From positions 62,001 through 126,000 of the forward strand of contig CAZYAI010000002.1 in NCBI GenBank assembly GCA_964645625.1: a DNA stretch of 64,000 bases. Reading direction: 5' to 3'. The notes under the pieces are model-generated. The model made no database searches, was not told the origin of the DNA, and saw only the letters and a program-made list of their open reading frames with translations. Below, piece after piece: positions 34,722 through 44,560 of the stretch (its first letter is position 1; each line of letters begins with the position of its first letter). Position numbers and translations under genes: made by a program. Source of the stretch: AB-137-C09 sp964645625. GTDB lineage: Bacteria; Pseudomonadota; Zetaproteobacteria; Mariprofundales; Mariprofundaceae.

Positions 34722-36842
34722 CTACAATGGCTCACCAACACAAGGAATGGTAATGGTTAATCGCAACAAGCCATCATCTGTCACAGACCATTGCAGTTGC
34801 CCACCAAGCATCTGAACACGCTGTAGCATATGCGTTAAACCGCGCCCATGTTGCCATGTTTTTGGCTCGCTGATATGACCATCATGACGCACCTGAATAT
34901 CAACTTGCTGTTGCTGTTCATGAACCAGCACATCAATGTGCTGCGCTTGAGCGTGGCGCACGGCGTTATTGATGGCCTCTTGTATAATACGTCCCAAATT
35001 GAGCAGCTCCGCACCCGACCACAACCGCGCCTCACCGTTATTTAATAGTTCCTTATGCCAGCGGCAATGAACGTTTTGCATCGCCAACTGTTGCGCCAAC
35101 ATATGTTGCCAACGGTTAAGCGCGCTCATCAGCGATTGTGGTTCATTGTCCAGGGCAGAAAGTATTTCGCGCATCTCTTGCCATGCTGATTGTGCCATGG
35201 CACGAATTTCGGGCTGCTCGCTGGCATGCATCATGGAGAGAATTTTGCCACCTAGCGTGTCATGAATATCTTGGCGAATACGATCGCGCTCTTGCTCTAT
35301 GCCCTGCTCTTTGGCACGGAGGGCTTGAATAGCGTGGCTGAATAAATCACCGATAGATTGCGCCAACAGCAAGTCGTTATCGCTAAAAACGCGCTGCCCT
35401 TGAGCAGGGAAGCGTAGATACAACAGTTGTTGCTGATCTGGGCTACGAACAACCAACGTCAAGGCGTTATCATTCAGCCCCTCTTGCTGCTGCGTCAACG
35501 ACTCAAGGCTGCTTTCCAACGGTTCAAACACCTGTTGCATCAAACTGTGCCAACCTGCAACGGCATCATGTACCGAACTCCTGCCTGCAATGGCGCGTAC
35601 CGCATCAGGGAGTACAGCATCTAAACTTGGTGCGCTACGCTGTAACAAATGTTGCCACACATAACGGCGCAAAGGGAAATATAGCCAGCCTGTAATTGCC
35701 ACAGCAATACTTAAACTAAATGCTCCCTGCAAACCAAATAACAACATCGTCAATAGATCAAGCGCAATGACCACCATAGCACTCATGATCCACAACCACG
35801 CCGTAAACCACCAACGACCAAGGTTGAACAAGCGGTAACGTACAATTCCTACCGCTAAGCCAAGGTAAATGAGCAAAAATGCGGCAAAGCCCATAGCTTG
35901 AGAAATAACCAACGGAAAACCAAGCAACGGGGGGACAAAGATCAAACCAAGGAAAAGACCAATACCACCAAATGTCACCAAGAAAAACCACTGCATCGCC
36001 AAGCGCAGGTCAGGGCGATTGCGATGTTTACGCCACTGCATCACCATCATGACGATAGCCACAAGGTAGCACAGCAAACCAGGAATCCGCGTCGTTTCAT
36101 CAATGCTTGGCAGCCATTGCAGAAGCAGCATCAACCAACAGCCAATCACACTCAGCAAGGTATACATCGCAACAGGTTTCGCCTTGTATGGCTCAGGGTA
36201 ATGCCATGTTAAGGCAACCAATGCACCACCGAATAGCAATGCGCCCAGTTCATTGATATGACTAAGCAGGCGAAACCATAGCGCCGGCATCGCCAGTTCA
36301 CGCGAGCCATACACCGCCGCCGCCCAAGCAGAAAGTGCTAGGGCGATTCCCATGATGCAATAATAACGCGCAGCAGGATTTTGTTGGCAAAAAACCCAGG
36401 TGCCAACGCCTGCCAACACACCCGTTAGTCCCACCAATAATTGCAGCCAAAAGGATAAGGGTAAATCCTGCCAACCAGCCTGGCTGGGACTTAATGCAAT
36501 ATGATGACCCAAATCATCTTCCAGCCACAACGGTGTAGCATTCGCAGACGCAGCCAAAAGCATCTGAGATATTTCCCCTTGGCGCGCAAAAAAGTGATTC
36601 ATTTCATCCAAATCGTTAAGAACATCAGGTTCTTCAAGCACATCATGATGATTCAACAGTAACCGCTGTTGTGGATTAGCAAGGGCGATAATCGTATGTT
36701 GATTCATGCGTAATTGCTCATCAACATGCGTTAAATCAATGCCAAAACGCGGCATGAATAAACTCAGCCACACGGCTGCAAAACATAGGAGTAAGGTGGC
36801 AATAACACTCAAGGTCAAGGTATGAATAGGGGAGTTCTTCAA
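34722..36842 (-). CDS. Membrane histidine kinase, HisKA_3 type
   Basis: The product has 706 residues. An N-terminal membrane segment (about 8-30), an extracytoplasmic region to about 125 and then about eight membrane segments (about 130-395) make a large sensor part. A GAF-like region (about 415-510) precedes the dimerisation/phosphotransfer helix RDRIRQDIHDTLGG and a HATPase_c domain with the N-box QEAINNAVRHA and GRGLTHMLQRV. It is the NarX/DesK-type partner of the downstream LuxR-type regulator. The signal is unknown; the multi-membrane sensor suggests a membrane or lipid signal. Confidence 0.92.
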   Translation of the reverse strand: MKNSPIHTLTLSVIATLLLCFAAVWLSLFMPRFGIDLTHVDEQLRMNQHTIIALANPQQRLLLNHHDVLEEPDVLNDLDEMNHFFARQGEISQMLLAASANATPLWLEDDLGHHIALSPSQAGWQDLPLSFWLQLLVGLTGVLAGVGTWVFCQQNPAARYYCIMGIALALSAWAAAVYGSRELAMPALWFRLLSHINELGALLFGGALVALTWHYPEPYKAKPVAMYTLLSVIGCWLMLLLQWLPSIDETTRIPGLLCYLVAIVMMVMQWRKHRNRPDLRLAMQWFFLVTFGGIGLFLGLIFVPPLLGFPLVISQAMGFAAFLLIYLGLAVGIVRYRLFNLGRWWFTAWLWIMSAMVVIALDLLTMLLFGLQGAFSLSIAVAITGWLYFPLRRYVWQHLLQRSAPSLDAVLPDAVRAIAGRSSVHDAVAGWHSLMQQVFEPLESSLESLTQQQEGLNDNALTLVVRSPDQQQLLYLRFPAQGQRVFSDNDLLLAQSIGDLFSHAIQALRAKEQGIEQERDRIRQDIHDTLGGKILSMMHASEQPEIRAMAQSAWQEMREILSALDNEPQSLMSALNRWQHMLAQQLAMQNVHCRWHKELLNNGEARLWSGAELLNLGRIIQEAINNAVRHAQAQHIDVLVHEQQQQVDIQVRHDGHISEPKTWQHGRGLTHMLQRVQMLGGQLQWSVTDDGLLRLTITIPCVGEPL

Positions 36843-36953
36843 ATAGTGTACCTCATCGGCTATTGATTAACAGTGTGATCAGGCAACGATGTTTCACCGC
36901 ACAGGGTGACAGAAAGGCATGCCTAGATTGCCAAAGCAAGAGCCGAACAAGAT

Positions 36954-37313
36954 GCGAAGTGGCTCTGTAAGCCGGGTTCTGTACGCTTGCGCGTGGTAAT
37001 CATTCCTCTAGGCCGTTGGTTGCCCAGCGGCTCAAGCAGCCTACCCGGAAACAGGCGCGGGCCGCGCCCCATGTTCCCCTATTTGGCCTTGCTACGAATG
37101 GGGTTTACCCTGCCTCCGCCCGTTACCCGACGGAGCGGTGCGCTCTTACCGCACCATTTCACCCTGACCAGCATGCAAGCAAACTGGCGGTCTATTTTCT
37201 GTGGCACTTTCCTGGGATTCCTCCCACCAGACGTTATCTGGCATCCTGCCCTATGCAGCCCGGACTTTCCTCGGTGACTGTAGCAGTCAACGCGATCACC
37301 CAAGCCACTTCGC
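36954..37313 (-). ncRNA. rnpB: RNase P RNA, bacterial class A
   Basis: The minus strand carries the conserved core elements in order: GAGGAAAGTCCGGGCT, CATAGGGCAG, the GGTGCGGTAAGAGCGCACC hairpin, AGGCCAAATAGGGG, GGGTAGGCTGCTTGAG, CCTAGAGGAATGATTACC and ACAGAACCCGGCTTAC. The P1 helix pairs GCGAAGTGGCT at the 5' end with AGCCACTTCGC at the 3' end, which sets the ends; the length is about 360 bases (E. coli 377). It is the catalytic RNA that matures tRNA 5' ends. Confidence 0.97.
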
Positions 37314-37319
37314 TGGCGC

Positions 37320-37347
37320 AGCATAAAAAAGCAACAGGGAATAGCAA
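37320..37347 (-). promoter_or_regulatory. Sigma-70-like promoter of rnpB
   Basis: On the minus strand TTGCTA and TATGCT are 16 bases apart, and the -10 box ends seven bases before the start of the P1 helix. The T-rich spacer fits a strong constitutive promoter. Confidence 0.6.
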
Positions 37348-37514
37348 GGGAAAACAACAGCTTCTAGGAAGGTATCCAACTTTGGTAAACTCTACTGCGT
37401 GAGCAGAGATAACACGTCATGCTTCGCTTGCTGCCTAGATTGCAGATCACCCTCGAAATGACGCATGGCAACTCAGAAAAGGTCTCGAATAACCATACAT
37501 TCGAACATCAGATA

Positions 37515-38132
37515 CTATGATTCAGCCCAAATGACACGGCGACCGTCTAAATGAAAAGCATATGTTATCAAGCGTGCTAGGGTAGCAGGGTAGAGTTGAT
37601 GCTCGGCAGCATGCATGCGCGTGAGTAATGTATCTCGCGTGTCATCATCATGCACCTCGACGGTTTGCTGGGCGAGAATAGGACCACCATCCAACACTTC
37701 ATCGACCAAATGCACGGTACAACCTGTAATTTTCACCCCATAACGCAAGGCATCACCCACACCGTCAGCACCAGGGAATGCTGGTAACAAGGCTGGGTGA
37801 ATGTTAATAATACGCTGAGGAAAGCGTTGCACAAATGCCTCGGATACAATGCGCATATAGCCAGCAAGTACCACCCAATGGCAGCCTGCTGCCTCAATAG
37901 CTTCGGCACAAGCACTATCAAAAGCAGCACGATCAACAAAGTCTTTGGGGTTGATGTGTAACACCTGCGCCACACCAGCTTCTTTGGCGATATGTAACGC
38001 GCCAGCATCCGCTTTGTCCGACAACACCAACGCTGTTTCCACAGGGCATAACCCTGCCTTAGCTGCTTCTAAAATGGCCCGCAAATTGCTCCCAGTACCC
38101 GAAGCCAATACTGCAATGCGTGCGTTATTCAT
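37515..38132 (-). CDS. purN: Phosphoribosylglycinamide formyltransferase
   Basis: The product has 205 residues, matching E. coli PurN (212). Motifs: IAVLASGTGSNLRAI (N-terminal phosphate loop), NPKDF, VLAGYMRIVSEAFV, the catalytic region INIHPALLPAFPGADG with the formyl-transfer His, and CTVHLVDEVLDGGPIL. It formylates GAR with 10-formyl-THF in purine synthesis. The ATG overlaps the purM stop (TGATG), so the two are translationally coupled; a TTG one codon upstream is also possible. Confidence 0.96.
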   Translation of the reverse strand: MNNARIAVLASGTGSNLRAILEAAKAGLCPVETALVLSDKADAGALHIAKEAGVAQVLHINPKDFVDRAAFDSACAEAIEAAGCHWVVLAGYMRIVSEAFVQRFPQRIINIHPALLPAFPGADGVGDALRYGVKITGCTVHLVDEVLDGGPILAQQTVEVHDDDTRDTLLTRMHAAEHQLYPATLARLITYAFHLDGRRVIWAES

Positions 38133-39196
38133 CAACCGACCAACGTTACCACGGCTTCGGCTGCATCACGGCGGGTAATCGTACCGATGCGATACACTGT
38201 TTCACCCGCTTGGCGCAATACTGCTTCTGCTTGCTCTACAGCAGCAGCGGGAAGAATCGCAGCAAAACCAATACCCATATTAAAGGTGCGATAGCGTTCA
38301 TTGCGCGCAACATCGGCAACCTCTAGCAGGTATTCAAACACTGGCGGCACAGGCCAAGCAGAAATATCGACTGTAGCAGCGGTATCGGCTGGCAAAATGC
38401 GTTCGATATTATCAAACATGCCGCCACCAGTAATGTGGGAGTAGCCATGAACGGTAATGCCAGCCGCTTGCATCGCTTTAACCGCAGGGACATACAGACG
38501 CGTTGCTGCCAAAACAGCTTCCACTGCTGGCGTACCATCACTCAATTGATCGTTTGCCCAATCATCGCCGCGTAACTCCAACAGCTTCCGAATCAAAGAA
38601 AAACCATTGGAATGAGGGCCGCTGGAAGCCAAGCCAAGAATCACATCACCTTCGGCAATCGTACTGCCATCAATCACCTGTGGACGATCAACAACACCGA
38701 CGGAGAAACCACCGATGTCATAATGACCTGGCGCATACATGCCTGGCATTTCTGCAGTTTCGCCACCAATCAGCGCGCATTCACACACGCGACAAGCTTC
38801 AGCGATGCCTTCAACGACACCAGCTAGCGTCGCTTCATCCAGCGTGCCGCTCGCCAAATAATCAAGGAAGAATAGGGGTTCTGCTGCTTGTGCTGCCATG
38901 TCATTCACACACATAGCAACGGCATCAATACCTGCCACCGTAGGGCGATGATATTGTTGCAATAACAGCAGCTTGGTGCCCACACCATCGGTGGATGATA
39001 CCAGCACAGGTTCTTGCATCGCCGAAAAATCAGCTTTGAACAACGCGCCAAAGCCGCCCAATCCACCAATCACTTCTGGCCGCATGGTTGAGGCAACAGC
39101 AGATTTAATACGACCAACGAAGGCATTGCCTGCGTCAATATTCACGCCAGCATCGGCGTAGCTTAAAGTCGGTTTTTTAGCAGGCATATTAGACAT
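38132..39196 (-). CDS. purM: Phosphoribosylformylglycinamidine cyclo-ligase
   Basis: The product has 354 residues (E. coli 345). It starts with SYADAGVNIDAGNAFV, then GGFGALF, STDGVGTKLLL, the NDMAAQAAEPLFFLDYLA motif, GGETAEMPGMY, SSGPHSNGFSLIRK and the C-terminal GMG-type NMGIGF. It is an ATP-dependent AIR synthetase in purine synthesis. It overlaps the gyrB stop by 8 bases (or starts at the downstream ATG, 39187), so it is cotranscribed with gyrB, an unusual partner. Confidence 0.95.
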   Translation of the reverse strand: MSNMPAKKPTLSYADAGVNIDAGNAFVGRIKSAVASTMRPEVIGGLGGFGALFKADFSAMQEPVLVSSTDGVGTKLLLLQQYHRPTVAGIDAVAMCVNDMAAQAAEPLFFLDYLASGTLDEATLAGVVEGIAEACRVCECALIGGETAEMPGMYAPGHYDIGGFSVGVVDRPQVIDGSTIAEGDVILGLASSGPHSNGFSLIRKLLELRGDDWANDQLSDGTPAVEAVLAATRLYVPAVKAMQAAGITVHGYSHITGGGMFDNIERILPADTAATVDISAWPVPPVFEYLLEVADVARNERYRTFNMGIGFAAILPAAAVEQAEAVLRQAGETVYRIGTITRRDAAEAVVTLVG

Positions 39197-41609
39197 CCAA
39201 ATTACGTACTTTCAGGGCATTGTCCTGAATAAAACGGCGACGCGGCTCAACCGCATCACCCATTAACATTGAGAAAGTTTCATCCGCATTGACCACATCT
39301 TCTAGGGTCACCTGAACAAGGGTGCGTTTGGTGGCATCCATCGTTGTTTCCCACAACTGTTCGGGATCCATTTCACCCAAACCTTTGTAACGCTGAATAC
39401 CCATGCCTTTGCGCCCTTCGCGCTCGACCATCGCCATCACATCACCATAATCAGCAATCGGGTGTGATTTACCCTGCCAGTCGATATAGGCGCCGGCGGA
39501 TACTTGCCCCATAAGACTTTGGCAGAGTTTACATGCTTCAGCAAACTCTGTTGTAGCAACCAAGTCACGATTCATACGGGACATTAACAAACGACCATGA
39601 TCGCGGCGTTCAAACTGCACCATCAAACTACCATCATCGGCATCATCCATAATACGGTAACTCAAGGTTTCATCATCGCGTGTGGTGGCATAAAAATGCG
39701 CTTGTAATTGCTGCATCGCGGCATCAAGTTGTTCACGGTTGTGCATCATAGCACTGTTTAATTCCGTAGATTCCACCAATTTCTTGAGCACCATACCGTC
39801 CATGCGCTGGCTCAAGCGTTGTAATAAATTATTTAAGCGATGATTGCTACGCACCATATTGATTAAATGATCACCCTCTAAAGGGGAAGCATCGGGCGCA
39901 CTGTAATAAGCTTTTCCTTCCACCCCTTGCTCAACCAAAAAGTCGAATAACTCTTGCTCTGAGGCGACATAACGTGCCTGCTTACCTTTGGCAACACGGT
40001 ACAAGGGAGGCTGTGCAATATACAAATAACCACGCTCGATCAATTCGGGCATTTGACGGTAATAAAACGTGAGTAACAGCGTTAAAATATGTGAACCATC
40101 AACATCCGCATCGGTCATGATAATGACTTTATGGTAACGCAACTTGCTAATATCAAAGTCTTCTTTACCAATCCCTGTACCCAAGGCGGTAATCATCGTG
40201 CCAATTTCTTGACTGGAAATCATTTTATCAAAACGTGCTTTTTCAACGTTTAAAATTTTACCTTTGAGTGGCAAAATAGCTTGAGTACGACGATCTCGAC
40301 CTTGCTTGGCTGAACCGCCAGCAGAGTCCCCTTCGACCAAAAACAGTTCACTTAAGGCGGGGTCTTTTTCTTGGCAATCAGCCAATTTACCTGGCAGGCT
40401 GGCAATATCTAGCGCACCTTTACGGCGGGTTAAGTCACGTGCCTTACGCGCTGCCTCACGCGCTGTTGCTGCTTCGACACCTTTACCAACCACGCGCTTG
40501 GCATCACGCGGGTTTTCTTCCATCCATGTGTTTAAGAAGTCACTAACCAGTGACTCCACCACAGCGCGAACTTCACTGGAGACTAACTTTTCTTTGGTTT
40601 GAGAAGAGAACTTGGGGTCAGGAACTTTCACCGACAACACAGCGGTCAAACCTTCACGACAATCGTCCCCAGACAAGCTGCCTTTATGCTTTTTGAGCAT
40701 ATCGTTTGCGGTAGCGTATTGGTTGATCGAACGGGTGAGAGCAGAACGCAATCCAGCCAAATGCGTACCGCCATCGCGTTGCGGAATATTATTGGTGAAA
40801 CAAAACACATGCTCTTGGTAAACATCGGTCCATTGCATCGCCAGCTCGACAACAATATCATCTTTTTCACCACTGGTTGCAATGCAAGGGACATGCAATG
40901 GTGTACGGGAGCGATTTAAATGCTCAACAAAAGCACTGATGCCACCTTCGTATTCAAAAACTTGCCGTTGATCGGTACGCTCATCATGCAACTCAATATG
41001 CACGCCACTGTTAAGGAAAGACAGTTCGCGCAAACGGGATGATAAAGTATCAAACGACATATTACGGTGAGAAAATGTTTTGAGCGATGGTAAAAAGCGT
41101 AATGCCGAACCAGTTTTATCGGTATCACCAATAACTTTTAATGGCTCTACAGGTTCGCCAAACTCATAACGTTGAAAATGCACATGACCTTCACGGCAAA
41201 TCGTCAGTTCCAAATACTCTGATAAGGCATTGACTACCGATACACCCACACCATGTAAGCCACCAGAAACCTTATAGGAATTATCGTCAAACTTACCACC
41301 AGCATGAAGCACCGTCATAATCACTTCAGCAGCAGAACGTCCTTCCTCAGGATGAATCCCTACGGGAATACCACGACCATTATCACGTACCGTTACCGAG
41401 TCATCAGAGTGCAGGATGACTTCGATTTTATCACAATACTTGGCAAGTGCTTCATCAATCGAGTTATCAACAACCTCAAAAACCATGTGATGCAAGCCAG
41501 AGCCATCATCGGTGTCACCGATGTACATACCTGGACGTTTACGCACCGCGTCAAGACCGCGCAATACCTGGATATTGTCTGCACCATAGTCTTTTTGTTG
41601 TTCACTCAT
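39189..41609 (-). CDS. gyrB: DNA gyrase subunit B
   Basis: The product has 806 residues (E. coli 804). GHKL ATPase motifs VVDNSIDEA (Asn near 46), DNGRGIPVG and GGLHGVGVSVVNALS are present. The Toprim domain has EGDSAGGSAKQGRDR and DADVDGSHI (catalytic acids), and the C-terminal QRYKGLGEMDPEQLW motif is intact. With GyrA it introduces negative supercoils. GGAG lies 8 bases before the ATG. It belongs to the dnaN-recF-gyrB cluster next to the putative origin. Confidence 0.98.
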   Translation of the reverse strand: MSEQQKDYGADNIQVLRGLDAVRKRPGMYIGDTDDGSGLHHMVFEVVDNSIDEALAKYCDKIEVILHSDDSVTVRDNGRGIPVGIHPEEGRSAAEVIMTVLHAGGKFDDNSYKVSGGLHGVGVSVVNALSEYLELTICREGHVHFQRYEFGEPVEPLKVIGDTDKTGSALRFLPSLKTFSHRNMSFDTLSSRLRELSFLNSGVHIELHDERTDQRQVFEYEGGISAFVEHLNRSRTPLHVPCIATSGEKDDIVVELAMQWTDVYQEHVFCFTNNIPQRDGGTHLAGLRSALTRSINQYATANDMLKKHKGSLSGDDCREGLTAVLSVKVPDPKFSSQTKEKLVSSEVRAVVESLVSDFLNTWMEENPRDAKRVVGKGVEAATAREAARKARDLTRRKGALDIASLPGKLADCQEKDPALSELFLVEGDSAGGSAKQGRDRRTQAILPLKGKILNVEKARFDKMISSQEIGTMITALGTGIGKEDFDISKLRYHKVIIMTDADVDGSHILTLLLTFYYRQMPELIERGYLYIAQPPLYRVAKGKQARYVASEQELFDFLVEQGVEGKAYYSAPDASPLEGDHLINMVRSNHRLNNLLQRLSQRMDGMVLKKLVESTELNSAMMHNREQLDAAMQQLQAHFYATTRDDETLSYRIMDDADDGSLMVQFERRDHGRLLMSRMNRDLVATTEFAEACKLCQSLMGQVSAGAYIDWQGKSHPIADYGDVMAMVEREGRKGMGIQRYKGLGEMDPEQLWETTMDATKRTLVQVTLEDVVNADETFSMLMGDAVEPRRRFIQDNALKVRNLDV

Positions 41610-41741
41610 TCATGCATCTCCTACTAACGGGCATGGCGTTTATTGTGTGGATAACACAACTATATGAAACGACCGCACCGAATCGGCATAAGTGCGATAT
41701 ACTACGCATCAAGAGCTCGAATGACTACAGAGTAATCAAAA

Positions 41742-42836
41742 TCAGCCGTTACTCGCCAACGTTAAGGTGTGAACAGGTAATCCGTTTACCTCAACATCAC
41801 TGGGCGTAGTCAGCAGTACTTGCCCTGCATAATCACATAAACGCCGCAACAAACGCTGTTGCCGTGCATGGTCTAAAGCTTCTAGGCAATCATCAAGCAA
41901 CAACACAGGCCAAACACCTCGCGTTTGTTGGCGCACTGCACATTCAGCCAATTTAATGGCAACGGCAGCTAATTTTTGTTGCCCACGGGAGCCGACAGAA
42001 CGAATTTCTCGTCCTGCTGTTTCAATCAATAAGCGATCCGCATGTGGCCCTGTGCGACATCGTCCCAAGCGACGATCATCCACGCGTCCTGCGCGTAATT
42101 GTGCTAACCATTGTGTTGCATCCGCTGTCACCGTGCTATGCATACGTAATTGCAAATGCCTTTCCGTCAACGTTTGTTCATTGTTTAATTGCTCATTCAA
42201 AGCTTGGCATAGACGTAAGCGGGCAGCCATCCATTTCTGACCATATTGCGTCATTTGTAATTCCCATACATCTAACTCTTCTGCTTGAGCGTGGCGACGC
42301 AATAGCCGACCGCGTTGCATCAACACCCGTAAATAAGCACTACGATGTTGTTGCACTGAAGGTTCGCAGGCAATGAGTAATTGATCCAACCAGCGACGAC
42401 GATCAGCCGTTACACCATCAATTAAACTTCGCGCCTGAGGTGCATCCACGACTAACGGGAGAATTTCGGTTAAATCTTTACGAATAGCGACCCGTTGCCC
42501 TTGTAAAAAAGCCTGTAATTGATTGCGTTTACCTTGCAACTGAATATGCAATGGTCCATAACGATGCCAAACACCACGAACAGAAAAACTAGCACAATCC
42601 CAACGTACCAAAGCAGGATCTCGCCCCTGGCGAAAAGAACGTCCATGTGCCATTAAGCTTGCGGCTTCCAGCACACTGGTTTTACCACAACCATTATCAC
42701 CGAGTAAGATGTTCACACCTTTATGCAATGACCATGAGGCTTGTTCATGGCAACGAAAATTACTTAAAGCTAATTCTTGTAACCGTATAGTCACCGCTTT
42801 TGAACTCATGTGACGAACATGTGAATGACGCTCCAT
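41742..42836 (-). CDS. recF: DNA replication and repair protein RecF
   Basis: The product has 364 residues. Walker A GDNGCGKTS (about 47-55) and the family block SNFRCHEQA are near the N-terminus, with the ABC-like signature (SRGQQKL, near residue 280) and Walker B (VLLLDDCLEALD) near the C-terminus. RecF loads RecA with RecO and RecR at single-strand gaps. Its ATG overlaps the dnaN stop (TGATG), so it is translationally coupled to dnaN. A second in-frame ATG (42809) lies nine codons later. Confidence 0.95.
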   Translation of the reverse strand: MERHSHVRHMSSKAVTIRLQELALSNFRCHEQASWSLHKGVNILLGDNGCGKTSVLEAASLMAHGRSFRQGRDPALVRWDCASFSVRGVWHRYGPLHIQLQGKRNQLQAFLQGQRVAIRKDLTEILPLVVDAPQARSLIDGVTADRRRWLDQLLIACEPSVQQHRSAYLRVLMQRGRLLRRHAQAEELDVWELQMTQYGQKWMAARLRLCQALNEQLNNEQTLTERHLQLRMHSTVTADATQWLAQLRAGRVDDRRLGRCRTGPHADRLLIETAGREIRSVGSRGQQKLAAVAIKLAECAVRQQTRGVWPVLLLDDCLEALDHARQQRLLRRLCDYAGQVLLTTPSDVEVNGLPVHTLTLASNG

Positions 42837-43960
42837 CAGCCATCTAATCGTAATGGCATCATGATGTAATGTGTCATTTGATCATCGCGATCAATAATTT
42901 TCATGGCTGATTCACCATTACAAAAATGAATTTGTACGAAGGAGCCTGGTAGTACCGATAATACTTCGCGTAAAAACATGCCATTAATAGCAAAACTGTA
43001 AGGACGTTCCAAAGATGCTTCTAAGGCAACATCTGCTTCCATTTGTTCTAAAGAAGATTCTTGATCGCGATTTTTGGCAGATACCTCAATGGCTTGATCC
43101 AATAAACTAAGCTTTACATCAAACGTATCTTCATTACTCACCAATAAGCAGCGGCGTAATACTTGTTCAAAGGCCGTCTTATCCAACTCTACCATATTGG
43201 GCATTTGTTGGGGTAATAAATGTTCAAAGGAAGGGAAGGAATCTTCTACAACCTTGCTGTAAAGTAGAGAGCCTGATGTTTTTAAACAAACTTGATGAGG
43301 TCCCATATGTAATTGTACTGGGTCACTTTCAGCATCACATAAGCGACGTATCTCGACCAAAGTGCGTTGTGGAATAATACATTCAGTGAACTGACTTTCC
43401 ATTGTTAAAGGTAATGATGCCAATGCCATATGGAAACCATTACTGGTTCGCACACGCAAACGTTGTTCTGTTTGATCAAAAACAAATGACGCGCCTGTTA
43501 AAAACTTACGTGTTTCATCGCTGGAAATACAAAAGACCACGGATTGAATCATTTTAACCAAAGCAAGTGGTGGTACAACAAACGTTTCTTCGATACGTAG
43601 CTCTGGTGCAGAAGGATAGGCTTCTGCACTCATGGTGTTTAACTTGAAACGAGAACGTCCACATTTAATGTGTAAAACATGTTCATCTAATGTGCATTCA
43701 ACGGGGTAGCCTGATGGAAGTTCGCGAATCACTTCACATGTTTTTTTAGCTGGTACAATAATACTACCCAGCTCTTTTACTTCAGCTGATAAAGTAGAGG
43801 TAAGGTACATGATGCTATCAGAGGCTGTTAAACGAATACCATCAGGAATAACCTCAAGTAAGATATTACTTAATATAGGATTTATTTTTTTGCGATCAAC
43901 TACATTTTGACAACGTTGAATTTGAGCAAGAAATGATGTTTGTTCAACAACAAAGTGCAT
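42836..43960 (-). CDS. dnaN: DNA polymerase III sliding clamp (beta subunit)
   Basis: The product has 374 residues (E. coli 366) and three clamp domains of about 125 residues each, starting with MHFVVEQTSFLAQIQRCQNVVDRK and ending in the conserved HYIMMPLRLDG. The dimeric ring tethers polymerase III to DNA. AAGGAGT lies before the ATG. No dnaA lies upstream; the next 600 bases hold the DnaA boxes. Regulation by the adjacent origin region is likely. Confidence 0.97.
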   Translation of the reverse strand: MHFVVEQTSFLAQIQRCQNVVDRKKINPILSNILLEVIPDGIRLTASDSIMYLTSTLSAEVKELGSIIVPAKKTCEVIRELPSGYPVECTLDEHVLHIKCGRSRFKLNTMSAEAYPSAPELRIEETFVVPPLALVKMIQSVVFCISSDETRKFLTGASFVFDQTEQRLRVRTSNGFHMALASLPLTMESQFTECIIPQRTLVEIRRLCDAESDPVQLHMGPHQVCLKTSGSLLYSKVVEDSFPSFEHLLPQQMPNMVELDKTAFEQVLRRCLLVSNEDTFDVKLSLLDQAIEVSAKNRDQESSLEQMEADVALEASLERPYSFAINGMFLREVLSVLPGSFVQIHFCNGESAMKIIDRDDQMTHYIMMPLRLDG

Positions 43961-44560
43961 AGATACTCCTTAAAGTGTTAGTTACATAAAGATTTATAGT
44001 CATCATAGACCTTGTTAATAGTGTGTATAACTACGTAAGTTATTGAAATATTTAAAGGTTAAAGCACACTATGATAATGCGCAAGGTTGTGATGATAGTG
44101 TGAATAGATTGTGAATGAAAGTTTCTTTTCTATGAGTGTTTCATTACATATGATTTATTCCCATTTTATACACAGTCTTTAAGCTGATGTAGAGCAAGTT
44201 ATACAGTCATGTGACGTTGACATATTATGGCTGAAGTCATCCTTGCTATAATAAATCACTGTGAATACATTTTTATTTTATAAATGATAGTCATCATCAT
44301 AGGCCTTGTTAATGATGTTAACAAAACTATAAGTTATTGATTAAGTTGATTTATATGGTATGTCTTTGTTGTTTAAATAAAATTCTAAAGCTGTGGATTA
44401 ATTGTGTATAAGTGTTTGGATATTCTAAGAAATCAGCGGTGATACATTTATCCGATATTTATACACAGCTTTACAACATTGTTATCTACGGCTTATTCAT
44501 CTGTATGCTTGTAAGCTTATTCGTACAATTACGACATACGTATATATTTGAGAGGTTTAT
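43961..44560. other. oriC: Putative chromosomal replication origin (oriC)
   Basis: This 600-base AT-rich gene-free stretch upstream of dnaN contains four exact DnaA boxes TTATNCACA: 44166-44174 and 44459-44467 on +, 44022-44030 and 44403-44411 on -. A near-box (one mismatch) lies at 44392-44400 and weaker ones near 44199 and 44482. Gene orientation flips around it: dnaN, recF, gyrB, purM and purN point left, and all genes to the right point right. Box density and gene polarity support an origin; dnaA itself is not adjacent. Confidence 0.75.

Noticed and set aside
36987..37402. Several open frames over the RNase P RNA region
   Set aside because: They overlap the conserved rnpB core and lack RBS or family features.
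37419..37463. CGTCAT ... ATGACG inverted ends between rnpB and purN as a mobile element
   Set aside because: Only six bases match at the ends and no internal symmetry or second copy was seen.
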